This document shows positions 50,078 through 58,693 of a DNA stretch of 64,000 bases, one piece after another; positions within the stretch are counted from its first letter, which is position 1, and each line of letters begins with the position of its first letter. The position numbers were made by a program, and so were the translations under genes. The notes under the pieces are model-generated. The model saw only the letters and a list, made by a program, of their open reading frames with translations. It was not told where the DNA came from and did not search any database. The stretch is from UBA1738 sp045580145. GTDB lineage: Bacteria; Bacillota; Clostridia; UBA1381. The stretch is from assembly GCA_045580145.1 (NCBI GenBank), contig JAZNNI010000085.1, positions 1-64,000 of the forward strand. The letters are read 5' to 3'.

Positions 50078-51625
50078 TTAATTGTCGCTTAAAGATACTT
50101 TCGCCGAAACAACCACTTTTTGTTCATAACATTCAAAGCATCCGTCTACAAACTCTTTATTAGGAGCTTTTGTAAAGGCGCTAACAAAAGGAACGATTAC
50201 AAATCCTGCCAGCATAGCGGCAACACCGCAATTAATTGGCGACTGCAAAAGCTCTGGGAAGTATGGTCTTAAGAGCATATTCAGAATCATAAGCATTGAG
50301 CCGAATATGAAATTTGTGCATACTGCGGCTTTTGTCACACGCTTCCAGTAAAGACCAAGCATAAATGGTGCTAAAAATGCACCTGCCAGTGCTCCCCACG
50401 AAATACCCATCATATCAGCAATTGCACTGAGTTTATCTTTGTTAAGAGCTATAAATGCCGAAATTGCAATAAATACAACTACAAGTATTCGCATAGCGAG
50501 AACTTGCTTTTTCTCGGTCATATTCTTGATGACATGGTCTTTTAAAAGGTCTAAAGTAAGTGTTGAGCTTGATGCTAATACCAGTGACGAGAGTGTTGAC
50601 ATTGATGCTGAAAGAACTAATATTATAACAATCGCAATTAGTATATCAGGAAGTCCTGAGAGCATTGTAGGGATGATTGCATCAAAGCCGCCTTCTATTG
50701 AACCGTTTGGAAGGAATGTCAGTTTGTCTGTAAAGAGTCTTCCAAATCCGCCGAGGAAGTAGCATCCTCCTGCAACTATAGCTGCAAATATTGTTGAAAT
50801 AATTGTACCCTTATTTATATCCTTTTCGCTTTTTATTGCATAGAATTTCTGCACCATCTGAGGAAGCCCCCAAGTACCTAAAGAAGTCAGGATTATAACG
50901 CACAGAAGTCCTAACGGGTCAGGACCGAAGAAAGAATTGAATGCTCCGGGGGCTGTGCCTTCAACACTGACCTCGGCAAGAGCATTTAATGAGTCCATAA
51001 ATCCGCCGTTTTGCGAAAGAACCGCTGCAATTACCGCGACAATTCCAATTATCATAATTATACCCTGAATGAAATCATTAATAGCAGTTGCCATATATCC
51101 GCCGGCGATTACGTAAACACCCGTCAGGATTGCCATTATTATAACACAGGTAGAATAATTTACACTTGGGAATGCCATTTCAAAAAGACGTGAAAGCCCA
51201 TTATATAGAGATGCAGTGTAAGGAATCAGGAAAACAAACACCAATGCCGATGCGATGATTTTAAGTGCAGGGCTGGAAAATCTTTTGCCAAAAAATTCGG
51301 GCATTGTTGCACTCTCTAAATGCTGGCTCATAAGCCTTGTACGTCTTCCTAAAACCAGCCAAGCTAAAAGTGAGCCGATAAGAGCGTTTCCTATACCTAT
51401 CCAGGTAGATGCAATTCCGAATTTCCAGCCAAACTGACCTGCATATCCTACAAAGATTACTGCGGAAAAGTAGGAAGTACCATATGCAAAAGCCGTAAGC
51501 CAGGGACCGACAGAACGTCCGCCCAGAACAAAGCCGTTTACATCCGTAGAGTGCTTGCGGCAGTAAATGCCGACACCAACCATTACTGAAAAGAAAATAA
51601 CCAACATAACAATTTTGATAATCAT
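50078..51625 (-). CDS. Sodium:solute symporter (SSS family)
   Basis: 515 residues and about 13 membrane helices. Family blocks VNGFVLGGRSVGPWLTAFAYGTSYFSAVIFVG (N-terminal) and SASMSTLSSLVLASSSTLTLDLL (the Na+-site region) place it in the PutP/SGLT-like SSS family. It follows a T-box leader whose specifier reads UAC (tyrosine), so tyrosine or a related aromatic compound is the predicted substrate. PutP-like sequence features alone would have suggested proline. Confidence 0.88.
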   Translation of the reverse strand: MIIKIVMLVIFFSVMVGVGIYCRKHSTDVNGFVLGGRSVGPWLTAFAYGTSYFSAVIFVGYAGQFGWKFGIASTWIGIGNALIGSLLAWLVLGRRTRLMSQHLESATMPEFFGKRFSSPALKIIASALVFVFLIPYTASLYNGLSRLFEMAFPSVNYSTCVIIMAILTGVYVIAGGYMATAINDFIQGIIMIIGIVAVIAAVLSQNGGFMDSLNALAEVSVEGTAPGAFNSFFGPDPLGLLCVIILTSLGTWGLPQMVQKFYAIKSEKDINKGTIISTIFAAIVAGGCYFLGGFGRLFTDKLTFLPNGSIEGGFDAIIPTMLSGLPDILIAIVIILVLSASMSTLSSLVLASSSTLTLDLLKDHVIKNMTEKKQVLAMRILVVVFIAISAFIALNKDKLSAIADMMGISWGALAGAFLAPFMLGLYWKRVTKAAVCTNFIFGSMLMILNMLLRPYFPELLQSPINCGVAAMLAGFVIVPFVSAFTKAPNKEFVDGCFECYEQKVVVSAKVSLSDN

Positions 51626-51661
51626 AATAAATCCCTCCTAAAATAAATTTTCCTGAGAACG

Positions 51662-51950
51662 AAAAAAATCTCGTCCTCACCTTTTAAGCTGAGGACGAGA
51701 CATTATATCCCGCGCTACCACCTCATTTTACCGATGCCTCACAGCAATCGGCCTCATCGGGTACTCGAAAACGGTTATACCCTTGCGCTATGACGGGCGC
51801 TCCCGCCGCAGCCTACTGAGGAATTAAAACCCTGTTCGGTGCGAAGCTCCGAGAATGTATTCGCTGAAAGTACCGCCGCCACTGTCTTGCACCACCCGAC
51901 AGCTCTCTTTGGTCAGCTAAATACCGCTACTTGTTTCTCATCATTGCCTT
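51662..51950 (-). promoter_or_regulatory. T-box riboswitch, predicted tyrosine-responsive
   Basis: tRNA-sensing leader read on the minus strand. Stem I has the AGAGAG motif and the GGGUGGUGCAA distal loop. The specifier loop reads GAA-UAC-AUU followed by CUCGGAG, giving UAC (Tyr). The antiterminator T-box is GAGGTGGTAGCGCGG. The terminator CTCGTCCTCA/TGAGGACGAG plus T7 lies at 51662-51699. Uncharged tRNA-Tyr would allow expression of the symporter. Confidence 0.88.
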
Positions 51951-51975
51951 TTTGTATGTATGGTTGTTGTTTCAT

Positions 51976-52004
51976 ATTTTAGCACTAGTAACATCTTTTG
52001 TCAA
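51976..52004 (-). promoter_or_regulatory. Promoter of the T-box leader
   Basis: On the minus strand TTGACA (51999-52004), 17 bp, TAAAAT (51976-51981). Confidence 0.75.
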
Positions 52005-52048
52005 TATCTTTTTCGATATTTTTCGCAAAAAGTTTAATCGCCCGTATG

Positions 52049-52077
52049 TTGACACAAAAATTGAAATATGTTAAAAT
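52049..52077 (+). promoter_or_regulatory. Promoter of gtrA
   Basis: TTGACA (52049-52054), 17 bp, TAAAAT (52072-52077), divergent from the T-box promoter. Confidence 0.75.
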
Positions 52078-52113
52078 TCGGGTATATTTTAAGAAGGGAT
52101 AGGAGGATGAGAA

Positions 52114-52551
52114 ATGTTTAAGAAACTTTTATCGCTTTTTTTTGATAAGACATTTCTTAAATTTATTCTGGTAGGAACTATAAATACAATTTTAGGTGCA
52201 GGAATAATGTTTACTGCCTACAATGTATTTGGTTTCTCTTATTGGATTTCATCGGCGCTTAACTATTTCCTTGTAAGCATACTAAGCTTTCTATTAAATA
52301 AACATTTTACTTTTGAAAACAGAGAGTTTTCATACAGACAGATAATTGAATTTGCTATAAATATAACAGCGTGCTACTTCGTAGCATATGGAGTTGCAAA
52401 AAGACTTGCACTTTTCTTTTTTGAATTTTTGGGTGAAAGCCTGCAAAATAACATTGCAATGATTATAGGAATGGTGCTATTCACAGTATTAAATTATATA
52501 GGACAGAGATTTTTTTGTTTCAAAGAGAAAAATGGAAGTGAAAATTTATGA
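52114..52551 (+). CDS. GtrA family membrane protein
   Basis: 145 residues, four membrane helices. The family pattern FLKFILVGTINTILGAGIMF and SYWISSALNYFLVSILSFLLNKHFTF is clear. GtrA-like proteins are thought to help flip lipid-linked sugars for surface glycosylation. No glycosyltransferase is adjacent. AGGAGG ribosome site. Confidence 0.88.
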   Translation: MFKKLLSLFFDKTFLKFILVGTINTILGAGIMFTAYNVFGFSYWISSALNYFLVSILSFLLNKHFTFENREFSYRQIIEFAINITACYFVAYGVAKRLALFFFEFLGESLQNNIAMIIGMVLFTVLNYIGQRFFCFKEKNGSENL

Positions 52552-52590
52552 AAATACAGTGGTATTGATTTTATAAGCTTTATTTATGAT

Positions 52591-52630
52591 AGGAACTGTA
52601 AATAATTAATTTTACAGTTCCTATTTTTGT
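52591..52630 (+). terminator. Terminator after gtrA
   Basis: AGGAACTGTAAA (52591-52602) and TTTACAGTTCCT (52611-52622) followed by ATTTTT. Confidence 0.82.
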
Positions 52631-52900
52631 GATTAAAATTTATTTAAAATATCTCTTTAAAAGTCCTTCAAGACCTTTACCGTGTCGAGCTTCGACATAC
52701 TTCTTATCAATTTGATTTTATCAAATTTCCCTTGTATTGTCAAGGATTTTGGCGTTTTGAATTTTGCATTTTAAAATCAAAATGCCAGTTTCGATGCCAC
52801 ATTGATAAATTTATTTTGAATTTATCACTTTTTTGCCCAAATTTCAACGTGGACAAGTGTGTCCCAAATGCCAACCGATACATTTTAATGGCAAATTTTG
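52631..52900. other. Palindrome-rich non-coding stretch
   Basis: No gene seen. It holds several short inverted repeats: TGTCGA-gct-TCGACA (52683-52697, containing a 0A-box-like TTCGACA), AATTTGAT-ttt-ATCAAATT (52709-52727), a GCATTTT/AAAATGC pair, and TGATAAATT-tattttg-AATTTATCA (52803-52827), the last followed by C and T6 like a terminator. It marks the edge between core genes and the accessory island. Confidence 0.45.
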
Positions 52901-52902
52901 TT

Positions 52903-52957
52903 ACTAACATTACAATGTCAGTAATCTGTTGACAAACTAACATTATGATGTTATAAT
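52903..52957 (+). promoter_or_regulatory. Promoter with duplicated operator for the DUF3990/HTH pair
   Basis: TTGACA (52929-52934), 17 bp, TATAAT (52952-52957). The 16-base element ACTAACATTAnnATGT occurs at 52903-52918 and again inside the spacer at 52936-52951, 33 bp apart (about three turns). Each has ACAT/ATGT dyad symmetry. Autorepression by the HTH partner is likely. Confidence 0.65.
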
Positions 52958-52978
52958 ATATTCAAGGATGGTGATACT

Positions 52979-53662
52979 ATGAATGAAATTACAATATATC
53001 ATGGTTCGGAAAACATTATAGAAAAACCGAAATATGGTCTTGGCAAACCATATAATGATTATGGCAGAGGTTTTTATTGCACGGAATATATCGAACTTGC
53101 CAAAGAATGGGCATGCGACGAAAAGCACGGCGGCTATGCAAATAAATATTCACTCAATTTAGCGGGCCTCAAAGTTCTTGATTTAAACAGCAGCGACTTT
53201 TGCATTTTGCATTGGTTGTCCGTCCTTTTAAAAAACAGAAAATTCACTTTGGATAATGACATCGGACGAACTGCAAGAGAATATATTTTGAAAAACTTTC
53301 CCGTTAACACAGATGAAATTGATGTAATCAAAGGTTATCGTGCGGACGATTCATATTTTTCTTATGCGAGAGATTTTCTTCAAAACGGAATATCGGTTAA
53401 AAGGTTAACACAAGTTATGAAGCTTGGTAATCTCGGAAATCAGATTGTCCTCATTTCCCCGAAGTCATTTGAACAAATAAAGTTTTTAGGATATGAAGAA
53501 GCACCGCAGGAAATCCACTTCCCACTCCGTAAAAACAGAGACGAACTTGCAAGAAGTGAGTATCTTTCCGACCGCCAAGGCGGAGCATTTCACCCTGATG
53601 ATATATTGATGATTGATATTTTAAGAGGGGAGATTAAAGCAGATGATCCACGCTTACAATGA
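52979..53662 (+). CDS. DUF3990 protein, ADP-ribosyltransferase-like toxin candidate
   Basis: 227 residues. N-terminal IYHGS (His8) and YNDYGRGFYCTEY (Tyr33) followed by AKEWA fit the H-Y-(E) pattern of diphtheria-toxin-like ADP-ribosyltransferase folds to which DUF3990 belongs. It overlaps an HTH gene by 20 bp and sits behind an operator-rich promoter, so a toxin-antitoxin pair is likely. GGTGAT ribosome site. The target is unknown. Confidence 0.75.
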   Translation: MNEITIYHGSENIIEKPKYGLGKPYNDYGRGFYCTEYIELAKEWACDEKHGGYANKYSLNLAGLKVLDLNSSDFCILHWLSVLLKNRKFTLDNDIGRTAREYILKNFPVNTDEIDVIKGYRADDSYFSYARDFLQNGISVKRLTQVMKLGNLGNQIVLISPKSFEQIKFLGYEEAPQEIHFPLRKNRDELARSEYLSDRQGGAFHPDDILMIDILRGEIKADDPRLQ

Positions 53663-54254
53663 GATTTATTTGAATAGTGTAATGAAAAATCTTGCGGCAC
53701 TATTTGACCTTGCAATAAATGCCGAAGGTTATGACGCAGATGAATTCGCGGTAGTTTTTGCCGAGTCAGATATTGCCTCGGGAATCCGGAACGGCACCCC
53801 AAATATGTTGGCAGGCAAGTCTGCAACAGAGCTTTTGATTGAGCTTACCGGCAAAGACTCGGACTATACGAGCGTCCCGACAGACAGAACACCGGAGTAT
53901 TGGGCGGGGTGGGTGCTGGCTTATGCACAATGGTACCTTAATAAAAGTTTTTCCGAAATACTTTCGGTTATGCCATTTGGCCAATTAGTTAATATGTATC
54001 ACCCGTACCACGAGGCAGACGAAATGAAAACAATAGAAATAATACAAGGACTGTTCTCAAATACTTCCGCATTAAAACTACTGCGACAAAAGCGAAACCT
54101 CACACAAGAACAACTTGCCACATTAAGCGGGGTTAATATTCGTACCATCCGCTCCTATGAACAAGGAACCAATGAGCTTGCAAAAGCACAAGGCGAAACG
54201 CTTTTAATGCTGTCAAAAGCATTGAATTGTACCGTGGAAGAGTTACTTAATTGA
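53643..54254 (+). CDS. HTH protein, antitoxin candidate of the DUF3990 pair
   Basis: 203 residues. The N-terminal 130 residues (MIHAYNEIYLNSVMKNLAALF, YWAGWVLAYAQWYLNKSFSEIL) form a conserved module I associate with genes after DUF3990. The C-terminal 55 residues are a Cro/C1 helix-turn-helix (LKLLRQKRNLTQEQLATLSGVNIRTIRSYEQG). Likely neutralises the DUF3990 protein with the N-terminal module and represses the promoter with the HTH. Confidence 0.72.
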   Translation: MIHAYNEIYLNSVMKNLAALFDLAINAEGYDADEFAVVFAESDIASGIRNGTPNMLAGKSATELLIELTGKDSDYTSVPTDRTPEYWAGWVLAYAQWYLNKSFSEILSVMPFGQLVNMYHPYHEADEMKTIEIIQGLFSNTSALKLLRQKRNLTQEQLATLSGVNIRTIRSYEQGTNELAKAQGETLLMLSKALNCTVEELLN

Positions 54255-54258
54255 TTCT

Positions 54259-54300
54259 AATTCCCAAAAACAATTAAAATTTGTTTTTGGGAATTTTTTT
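54259..54300 (+). terminator. Terminator of the DUF3990/HTH operon
   Basis: AATTCCCAAAAACAA (54259-54273) and TTGTTTTTGGGAATT (54281-54295), a 15-bp perfect stem followed by T5. Confidence 0.9.
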
Positions 54301-54364
54301 ATTTTTAAACAAAATAGCAAATAAATTTCGTTCGTTTTGCATGCGGATATCTCGGATAAAACGC

Positions 54365-54379
54365 GGTATACTGTATACC
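54365..54379 (+). promoter_or_regulatory. Palindrome before the integrase gene
   Basis: GGTATAC-t-GTATACC, a perfect 7-bp inverted repeat ending about 3 bp before the integrase ribosome site (GAGGAGG). Probable operator or core recombinase-related site. Confidence 0.5.
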
Positions 54380-54395
54380 TCGAGGAGGCGAAAAC

Positions 54396-55658
54396 ATGGA
54401 AAACGAAGAAAAGAAAACGACTAAAGGTAAGTCGGAGGCATCCAAGGGTGGCGTGCATTATGACAAACAGAGTAAATCTTGGGCATTCAGGGCAATCCGC
54501 GACGGCAAAGACGTCCGCAAGAAAGGTTTTGCCACCAAAACTGAAGCCAAAGAGGCTCGCATAAGCTTTCTTGCAGAACATAAAGTCAGGAAATCCAAGA
54601 ATCCGGATGCAGATACCAATATAAAATTAAAAGATGTTTATAAGCATTATATGGAGTTCGGTGCAATCGAAAAACGACCAACCACCCTCCGCAAACAACA
54701 AAGCATATGGGAAAATCACATCGGACCGACTTTTGGCAACCGCCCAATGGTCACCATAGGTGTGGGAGAACTGAAGAACTATTTGATTCAACTGTACTAC
54801 AAAGGCTCACCCTATAACAAGTTTGAAAAAGGCTATGAATACAGTTATGTTGAGGGTTTTTTGAAGCTTTTCTATTTGCTTTGGGGATATGCACGACGTA
54901 TGTTTTGGATAAGCCGTGATACATACAGAACAATGTGCGAAGATAAGAAAATGCGACTTGAAATGCCTAAAAAGATGGATGAAGATGTGTATGACAATCG
55001 CATTGAAACATACACCCGGGATGAAATTCAAAGAATGGCAGAGCGCTTGAAATCCACCAATCTTTATACCGCCTTTTTATTGGGATATTACCTCGGTGTC
55101 AGAATCAGCGAATGCTTCGGGCTGATGTGGCACGATATTGACTGGGAGGCACATACTATCAGCATAGAACGCCAACTGCTTATGGAATCACCACACCGTG
55201 TTATCTCTCAATGTAAAACAGCCGCTGCAAAACGGACTATCGACATACCCGATAAACTGTATGAACACCTAAAAGAACTCAAAGTTCAGCAAGAGGAAGA
55301 CAGAAAGTTCTACGGCAGGTCGTATAAGGCAAACGAAACGGTTAAAGTCCGCCTGAAAGCCAATCAAGACGACAACCTGAAAGGTGGCGACTTTATCAAC
55401 CGGCAGAGAAATGGGCAGCTACTCACAAGCGACAGTATGAAATCCTGGGCGGTTAAAATAGAAAAGGAGCTTGGTATCCACTTCAAATACCATAACCTCC
55501 GCCATACTCACGCCTCACTCCTCGCCGCTTGTAATACACCGATTCCCAAGCTAAAACATAGATTGGGACATACCAAAATTGAAACGACCACTAAGTATTA
55601 TATCGGAGAAAACGAAATTGCAAGTGATAAGATGAAAGAGGCTTTGAGGTTGTTGTAA
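54396..55658 (+). CDS. Tyrosine-type site-specific integrase
   Basis: 420 residues. An N-terminal arm-type binding domain (GGVHYDKQSKSWAFRAIRDGKDVRKKGF, AP2-like) is followed by a SAM-like core-binding domain (100-210). The catalytic domain has Arg in YYLGVRISE, HNLRHTHAS, LGHTKIETT and the nucleophile Tyr in TKYYI. Phage/ICE-type integrase, complete. Its presence marks the flanking region as mobile, though no matching direct repeats (att sites) were identified. Confidence 0.93.
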   Translation: MENEEKKTTKGKSEASKGGVHYDKQSKSWAFRAIRDGKDVRKKGFATKTEAKEARISFLAEHKVRKSKNPDADTNIKLKDVYKHYMEFGAIEKRPTTLRKQQSIWENHIGPTFGNRPMVTIGVGELKNYLIQLYYKGSPYNKFEKGYEYSYVEGFLKLFYLLWGYARRMFWISRDTYRTMCEDKKMRLEMPKKMDEDVYDNRIETYTRDEIQRMAERLKSTNLYTAFLLGYYLGVRISECFGLMWHDIDWEAHTISIERQLLMESPHRVISQCKTAAAKRTIDIPDKLYEHLKELKVQQEEDRKFYGRSYKANETVKVRLKANQDDNLKGGDFINRQRNGQLLTSDSMKSWAVKIEKELGIHFKYHNLRHTHASLLAACNTPIPKLKHRLGHTKIETTTKYYIGENEIASDKMKEALRLL

Positions 55659-55664
55659 GAACTT

Positions 55665-55700
55665 GAAAGGCCCGACATCACAACGATGTCGGGCCTTTAC
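55665..55700. terminator. Terminator after the integrase
   Basis: AAAGGCCCGACATC (55666-55679) and GATGTCGGGCCTTT (55685-55698), a 14-bp perfect stem between the convergent integrase and PIN-like genes. Confidence 0.85.
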
Positions 55701-55734
55701 ATGCCTCAAAATTTACTTTATTTAACCTAACGAC

Positions 55735-56199
55735 TTAAAGTTGAGATAAGTAATCATCATAGTCTATACATTTAATTTTCTCTTCTTTGCATATTTGATA
55801 TATTTTTTTTGCATGAAGTGAACGAGAATCTATTACAAGTGTCGCCTCAGCGCCTAATTTTTTTGCTTGAATTATAGAAAAAGGAGCAGAAATTGGTATA
55901 TTTCTAATAATATCATTTGTATTTATACAATAATCAAAAACCTTTTTCCTATTCCATTCAGCAAGTAAAACAAATTCATCTGGAGATGGATTTATAAAAA
56001 TTGCTTTATTCTTTTTAAGCCATTCAATCCCTTCAAATTGTGTGATTTCATTTTGCTCCAATTCGTAAAAAACTTGGTCCGAGGAAATGCTTTCTTTCAT
56101 TAGACATGATTCCTCAAACTTTTCCCATAAATCACTACAGGATTTTTTGGGGAAGTTTTCTAACATATATTTAAGACATGAACAATCTAAGATATACAT
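55735..56199 (-). CDS. PIN-like protein (DUF4411 type) with a changed active-site position
   Basis: 154 residues. It has the PIN fold order: MYILDCSCL with Asp5, an acidic position in YELEQ (46-48), and a late segment APFSIIQAKKLGAEATLVIDSRS. In DUF4411 PIN proteins that late segment normally begins Asp-Pro; here it is Ala105-Pro106, so one metal-binding acid seems lost. It follows the HTH-ImmA/IrrE gene with a 1-bp overlap, a typical toxin-antitoxin neighbourhood. May be an inactive or retuned nuclease. Confidence 0.65.
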   Translation of the reverse strand: MYILDCSCLKYMLENFPKKSCSDLWEKFEESCLMKESISSDQVFYELEQNEITQFEGIEWLKKNKAIFINPSPDEFVLLAEWNRKKVFDYCINTNDIIRNIPISAPFSIIQAKKLGAEATLVIDSRSLHAKKIYQICKEEKIKCIDYDDYLSQL

Positions 56200-57326
56200 T
56201 ATAAAACACCCCCCATCAATGTAGATGCTAGTGTTGCAACTTGTGATGTTTTTATATTAGCAAACTTACCCACTTGTTGAACAGTTATTTTCCCGGAATA
56301 ATATGAATTAATAATGCTTGTCAAATATGTCTTACCAAGATAACTCGCTTTTGTAGCATAATAATTCCCACCTGATGATTTTGATTTTTGCCTAAAATTT
56401 TCGTTAAATTCTCTTCTTAATTCCTCATAGAATGAATGTGATATTTTGCCTTGCTCACATAATCTATAACAAATTGCATCTCGACTAACTTTATATGTAT
56501 CTGCTAAACTCTCTATCAAATAAATGTCTTCATAATTATGTATTCTCTTTGTTATGTTATTGAAATCATTACTCGGAATTAAAAATTCGCTAGCAAACTT
56601 ATCGCATTCACGTTCTGTTTCTGCACTTGTTCTTTCCAAATTCGCCCTTTTATTAATCAAGTGATATAGCTCGTGAAAAACAGTGAACAATTGTCTTGTA
56701 AATGATGTAGAATTATTTAATAATATTATAGGATAATCTTTATCATACAAGCACAAGCCAGAAAATTCATCAGTTTTAAACGCTTCTTTAAACACATATA
56801 TTCCTACATCATATAATCTCTCTCTGATGATTTCAAGCAATTGAGGAACGCTTTTTACTTCTTTTTGCTCATGTAGTGAAAGTTTTAAAACATTTCTTAT
56901 TGTTAACGGATCATTCATAAATGAAGTTCTATCTTTTGACAATATCTCATAAAAGTTTGGCCTATCTTCATTTTCAAATAATTCAGACAAATTTATTCTA
57001 TAAATATTTGCAAGTTCGAATAATTCCCTTATTCTTTTATTATCAGACGAAAAGTAAATTTCAGAATTACTTCTGCAAGCAATGTCATATGTAGAAACCA
57101 TATCTGCTGGTACTTCTTCAAGGAAAAAAGTTATCATTGGTTTTTTATAAAATTCACACAATTTTTTTAATTTGGAGTATGTAGGATAATCTTCACCTTT
57201 TTCCCAAGACTCAATTTGCTGCACAGGAATGTTAGTTTTACTTGAAACCTCTGCGAACGATAGTCCATAGTATTCGCGTGCCCATTTTAATATTGAACTA
57301 TTTATAGCTGTAATCTCATTTTTCAT
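56199..57326 (-). CDS. XRE-HTH and ImmA/IrrE metallopeptidase fusion
   Basis: 375 residues. N-terminal Cro/C1 HTH (KWAREYYGLSFAEVSSKTNIP, IESWEKGEDYP). The C-terminal ImmA/IrrE-type zinc peptidase has HELYH (218-222) and ERECDKFASEFLIP downstream. Such proteins derepress mobile elements or stress genes by cleaving repressors and occur as antitoxins beside PIN proteins. It overlaps the cyclase-like gene by 11 bp upstream and the PIN gene by 1 bp downstream. Confidence 0.88.
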   Translation of the reverse strand: MKNEITAINSSILKWAREYYGLSFAEVSSKTNIPVQQIESWEKGEDYPTYSKLKKLCEFYKKPMITFFLEEVPADMVSTYDIACRSNSEIYFSSDNKRIRELFELANIYRINLSELFENEDRPNFYEILSKDRTSFMNDPLTIRNVLKLSLHEQKEVKSVPQLLEIIRERLYDVGIYVFKEAFKTDEFSGLCLYDKDYPIILLNNSTSFTRQLFTVFHELYHLINKRANLERTSAETERECDKFASEFLIPSNDFNNITKRIHNYEDIYLIESLADTYKVSRDAICYRLCEQGKISHSFYEELRREFNENFRQKSKSSGGNYYATKASYLGKTYLTSIINSYYSGKITVQQVGKFANIKTSQVATLASTLMGGVL

Positions 57327-58626
57327 CGTCCCAGGCTCCTTTCAAAAAATTTCGTGTATTTATATATTTGCCGGCAATTTCAGGCGTTAAAGCTTTTGTT
57401 CTTTCAATTAAATTCTTGTATGAAAGCTTGCTAATATTCCATTTAACGCAGTAATTTAATTTTGGTGATTTATCCTTCATAGGAACTGAATATTCGGTTA
57501 CGTTTTCTAAAGTTTTTGTATCTTCAATAACAATTTCGCTGCTAGGCGATAATGAAACCCCTATCCAATCAGCTTTTTCATGCCAACTTGCACACTCATC
57601 TATTCCAGGTCCCAACATAATATTTCCTTTATAGCTATATTCACCGTAAGTTATTGCGCCCCTTATGGCAAAACATCTTTGTGTAGTTTCTTCCAAAATG
57701 AACTTAGAAATAGCAGCGTGTATTTCTATCATATCTTTTTCGTCTAAAAAGCTCACTTGAGGCGTGAGAATTGCTATAGTATCAGAAATGCTTATCAATC
57801 TACTAATTTTGTAAAATTTGCTGTATGGTATTTTTACTTGTATAATTTTATGCATTTCATTTTCGATGTTAGTAATTAATGTACTTGCTTCACGTAAATA
57901 ATTAACATCTCCCGTGTTTTCTCTCCACAATCCTTTCCATCCCAAAAAGTCACAAAAAGTAATTACACCTTTGGACATACGGAAGTCTTGAATCAACTTT
58001 TCGTTCAAAACTTCAGAAAACTTGTAAAACAGGTCCTGTATTTCTTCATGCGTGTCGTTTTCTTCTTGATATATCTTTTCTAGTTCTTCTTTAATATATT
58101 CTGCATGTTCATAATGTACACCGAGATAATCAATACAAAAATCAATAATCGTATATTCTTCTTTTAAAAATTTTTCTGTATCAAGCATTATGAATTTCTT
58201 TTTTGACTTGATAAAGAATACATCTTCATTTCGGTTTGTATATTTTGAAAAAATTGGGCAATGAAACAAATGGTTGTAAGTTCCATGTTGATATTTGCTT
58301 TTATTTGCAAATCTATAAGCTATTAAATCATATATTATTATTCTATTTTCCTGTATGAAAGAATAGAATTCCAAAGAACAATCATCTTCAATATCATCTA
58401 TACTTCTTTTATTAAATCCTTTTATAGAAAAATCAACATCATTGTATATTAAGTCACAATATAGTTTATATGCATAACTTTCTATTTGCTTTATAAGCAA
58501 AGGATGTTCAAATGATATTGGTGCACTAACTTTTAGTTTTGCGTCATTAATTTTTATTAATAATTCCTTTATGTCATCTATGCTTATTTCTTGAATTTCA
58601 TCATACACATCAAATTCATTTGTCAT
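57316..58626 (-). CDS. Class III nucleotide-cyclase-like protein
   Basis: 436 residues. The N-terminal 215 residues are of unknown fold. From about 218 the order of cyclase-domain elements is visible: VITFCDFLGW with metal-type Asp226, ISDTIAIL with Asp282, RGAITYGE (322-329), and MLGPGIDECASWHEKADWIGVS (337-358), matching the pattern R-G-A-x-x-Y-G ... G-P-x-x-x-E-C seen in cyclase-like proteins of defence islands such as Pycsar. Start chosen at 58626 (AAAGGAGG 8-9 bp before). It is the first gene of an overlapping operon with HTH-ImmA/IrrE and PIN genes. Enzyme activity is inferred only. Confidence 0.6.
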   Translation of the reverse strand: MTNEFDVYDEIQEISIDDIKELLIKINDAKLKVSAPISFEHPLLIKQIESYAYKLYCDLIYNDVDFSIKGFNKRSIDDIEDDCSLEFYSFIQENRIIIYDLIAYRFANKSKYQHGTYNHLFHCPIFSKYTNRNEDVFFIKSKKKFIMLDTEKFLKEEYTIIDFCIDYLGVHYEHAEYIKEELEKIYQEENDTHEEIQDLFYKFSEVLNEKLIQDFRMSKGVITFCDFLGWKGLWRENTGDVNYLREASTLITNIENEMHKIIQVKIPYSKFYKISRLISISDTIAILTPQVSFLDEKDMIEIHAAISKFILEETTQRCFAIRGAITYGEYSYKGNIMLGPGIDECASWHEKADWIGVSLSPSSEIVIEDTKTLENVTEYSVPMKDKSPKLNYCVKWNISKLSYKNLIERTKALTPEIAGKYINTRNFLKGAWDDEK

Positions 58627-58693
58627 AGTACATTCCTCCTTTGCCAATTTATAAAATATTCGTACAATCAAATAAATATCCGATTTTTAACAT

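Noticed and set aside
51840..51900. Alternative specifier AUU (Ile) in the T-box
   Set aside because: The GAA-NNN pattern before CUCGGAG places UAC, not AUU, in the specifier position.
54255..55735. Attachment-site direct repeats flanking the integrase
   Set aside because: No convincing pair of direct repeats was found; the palindrome at 54365-54379 is listed as an operator-like site only.
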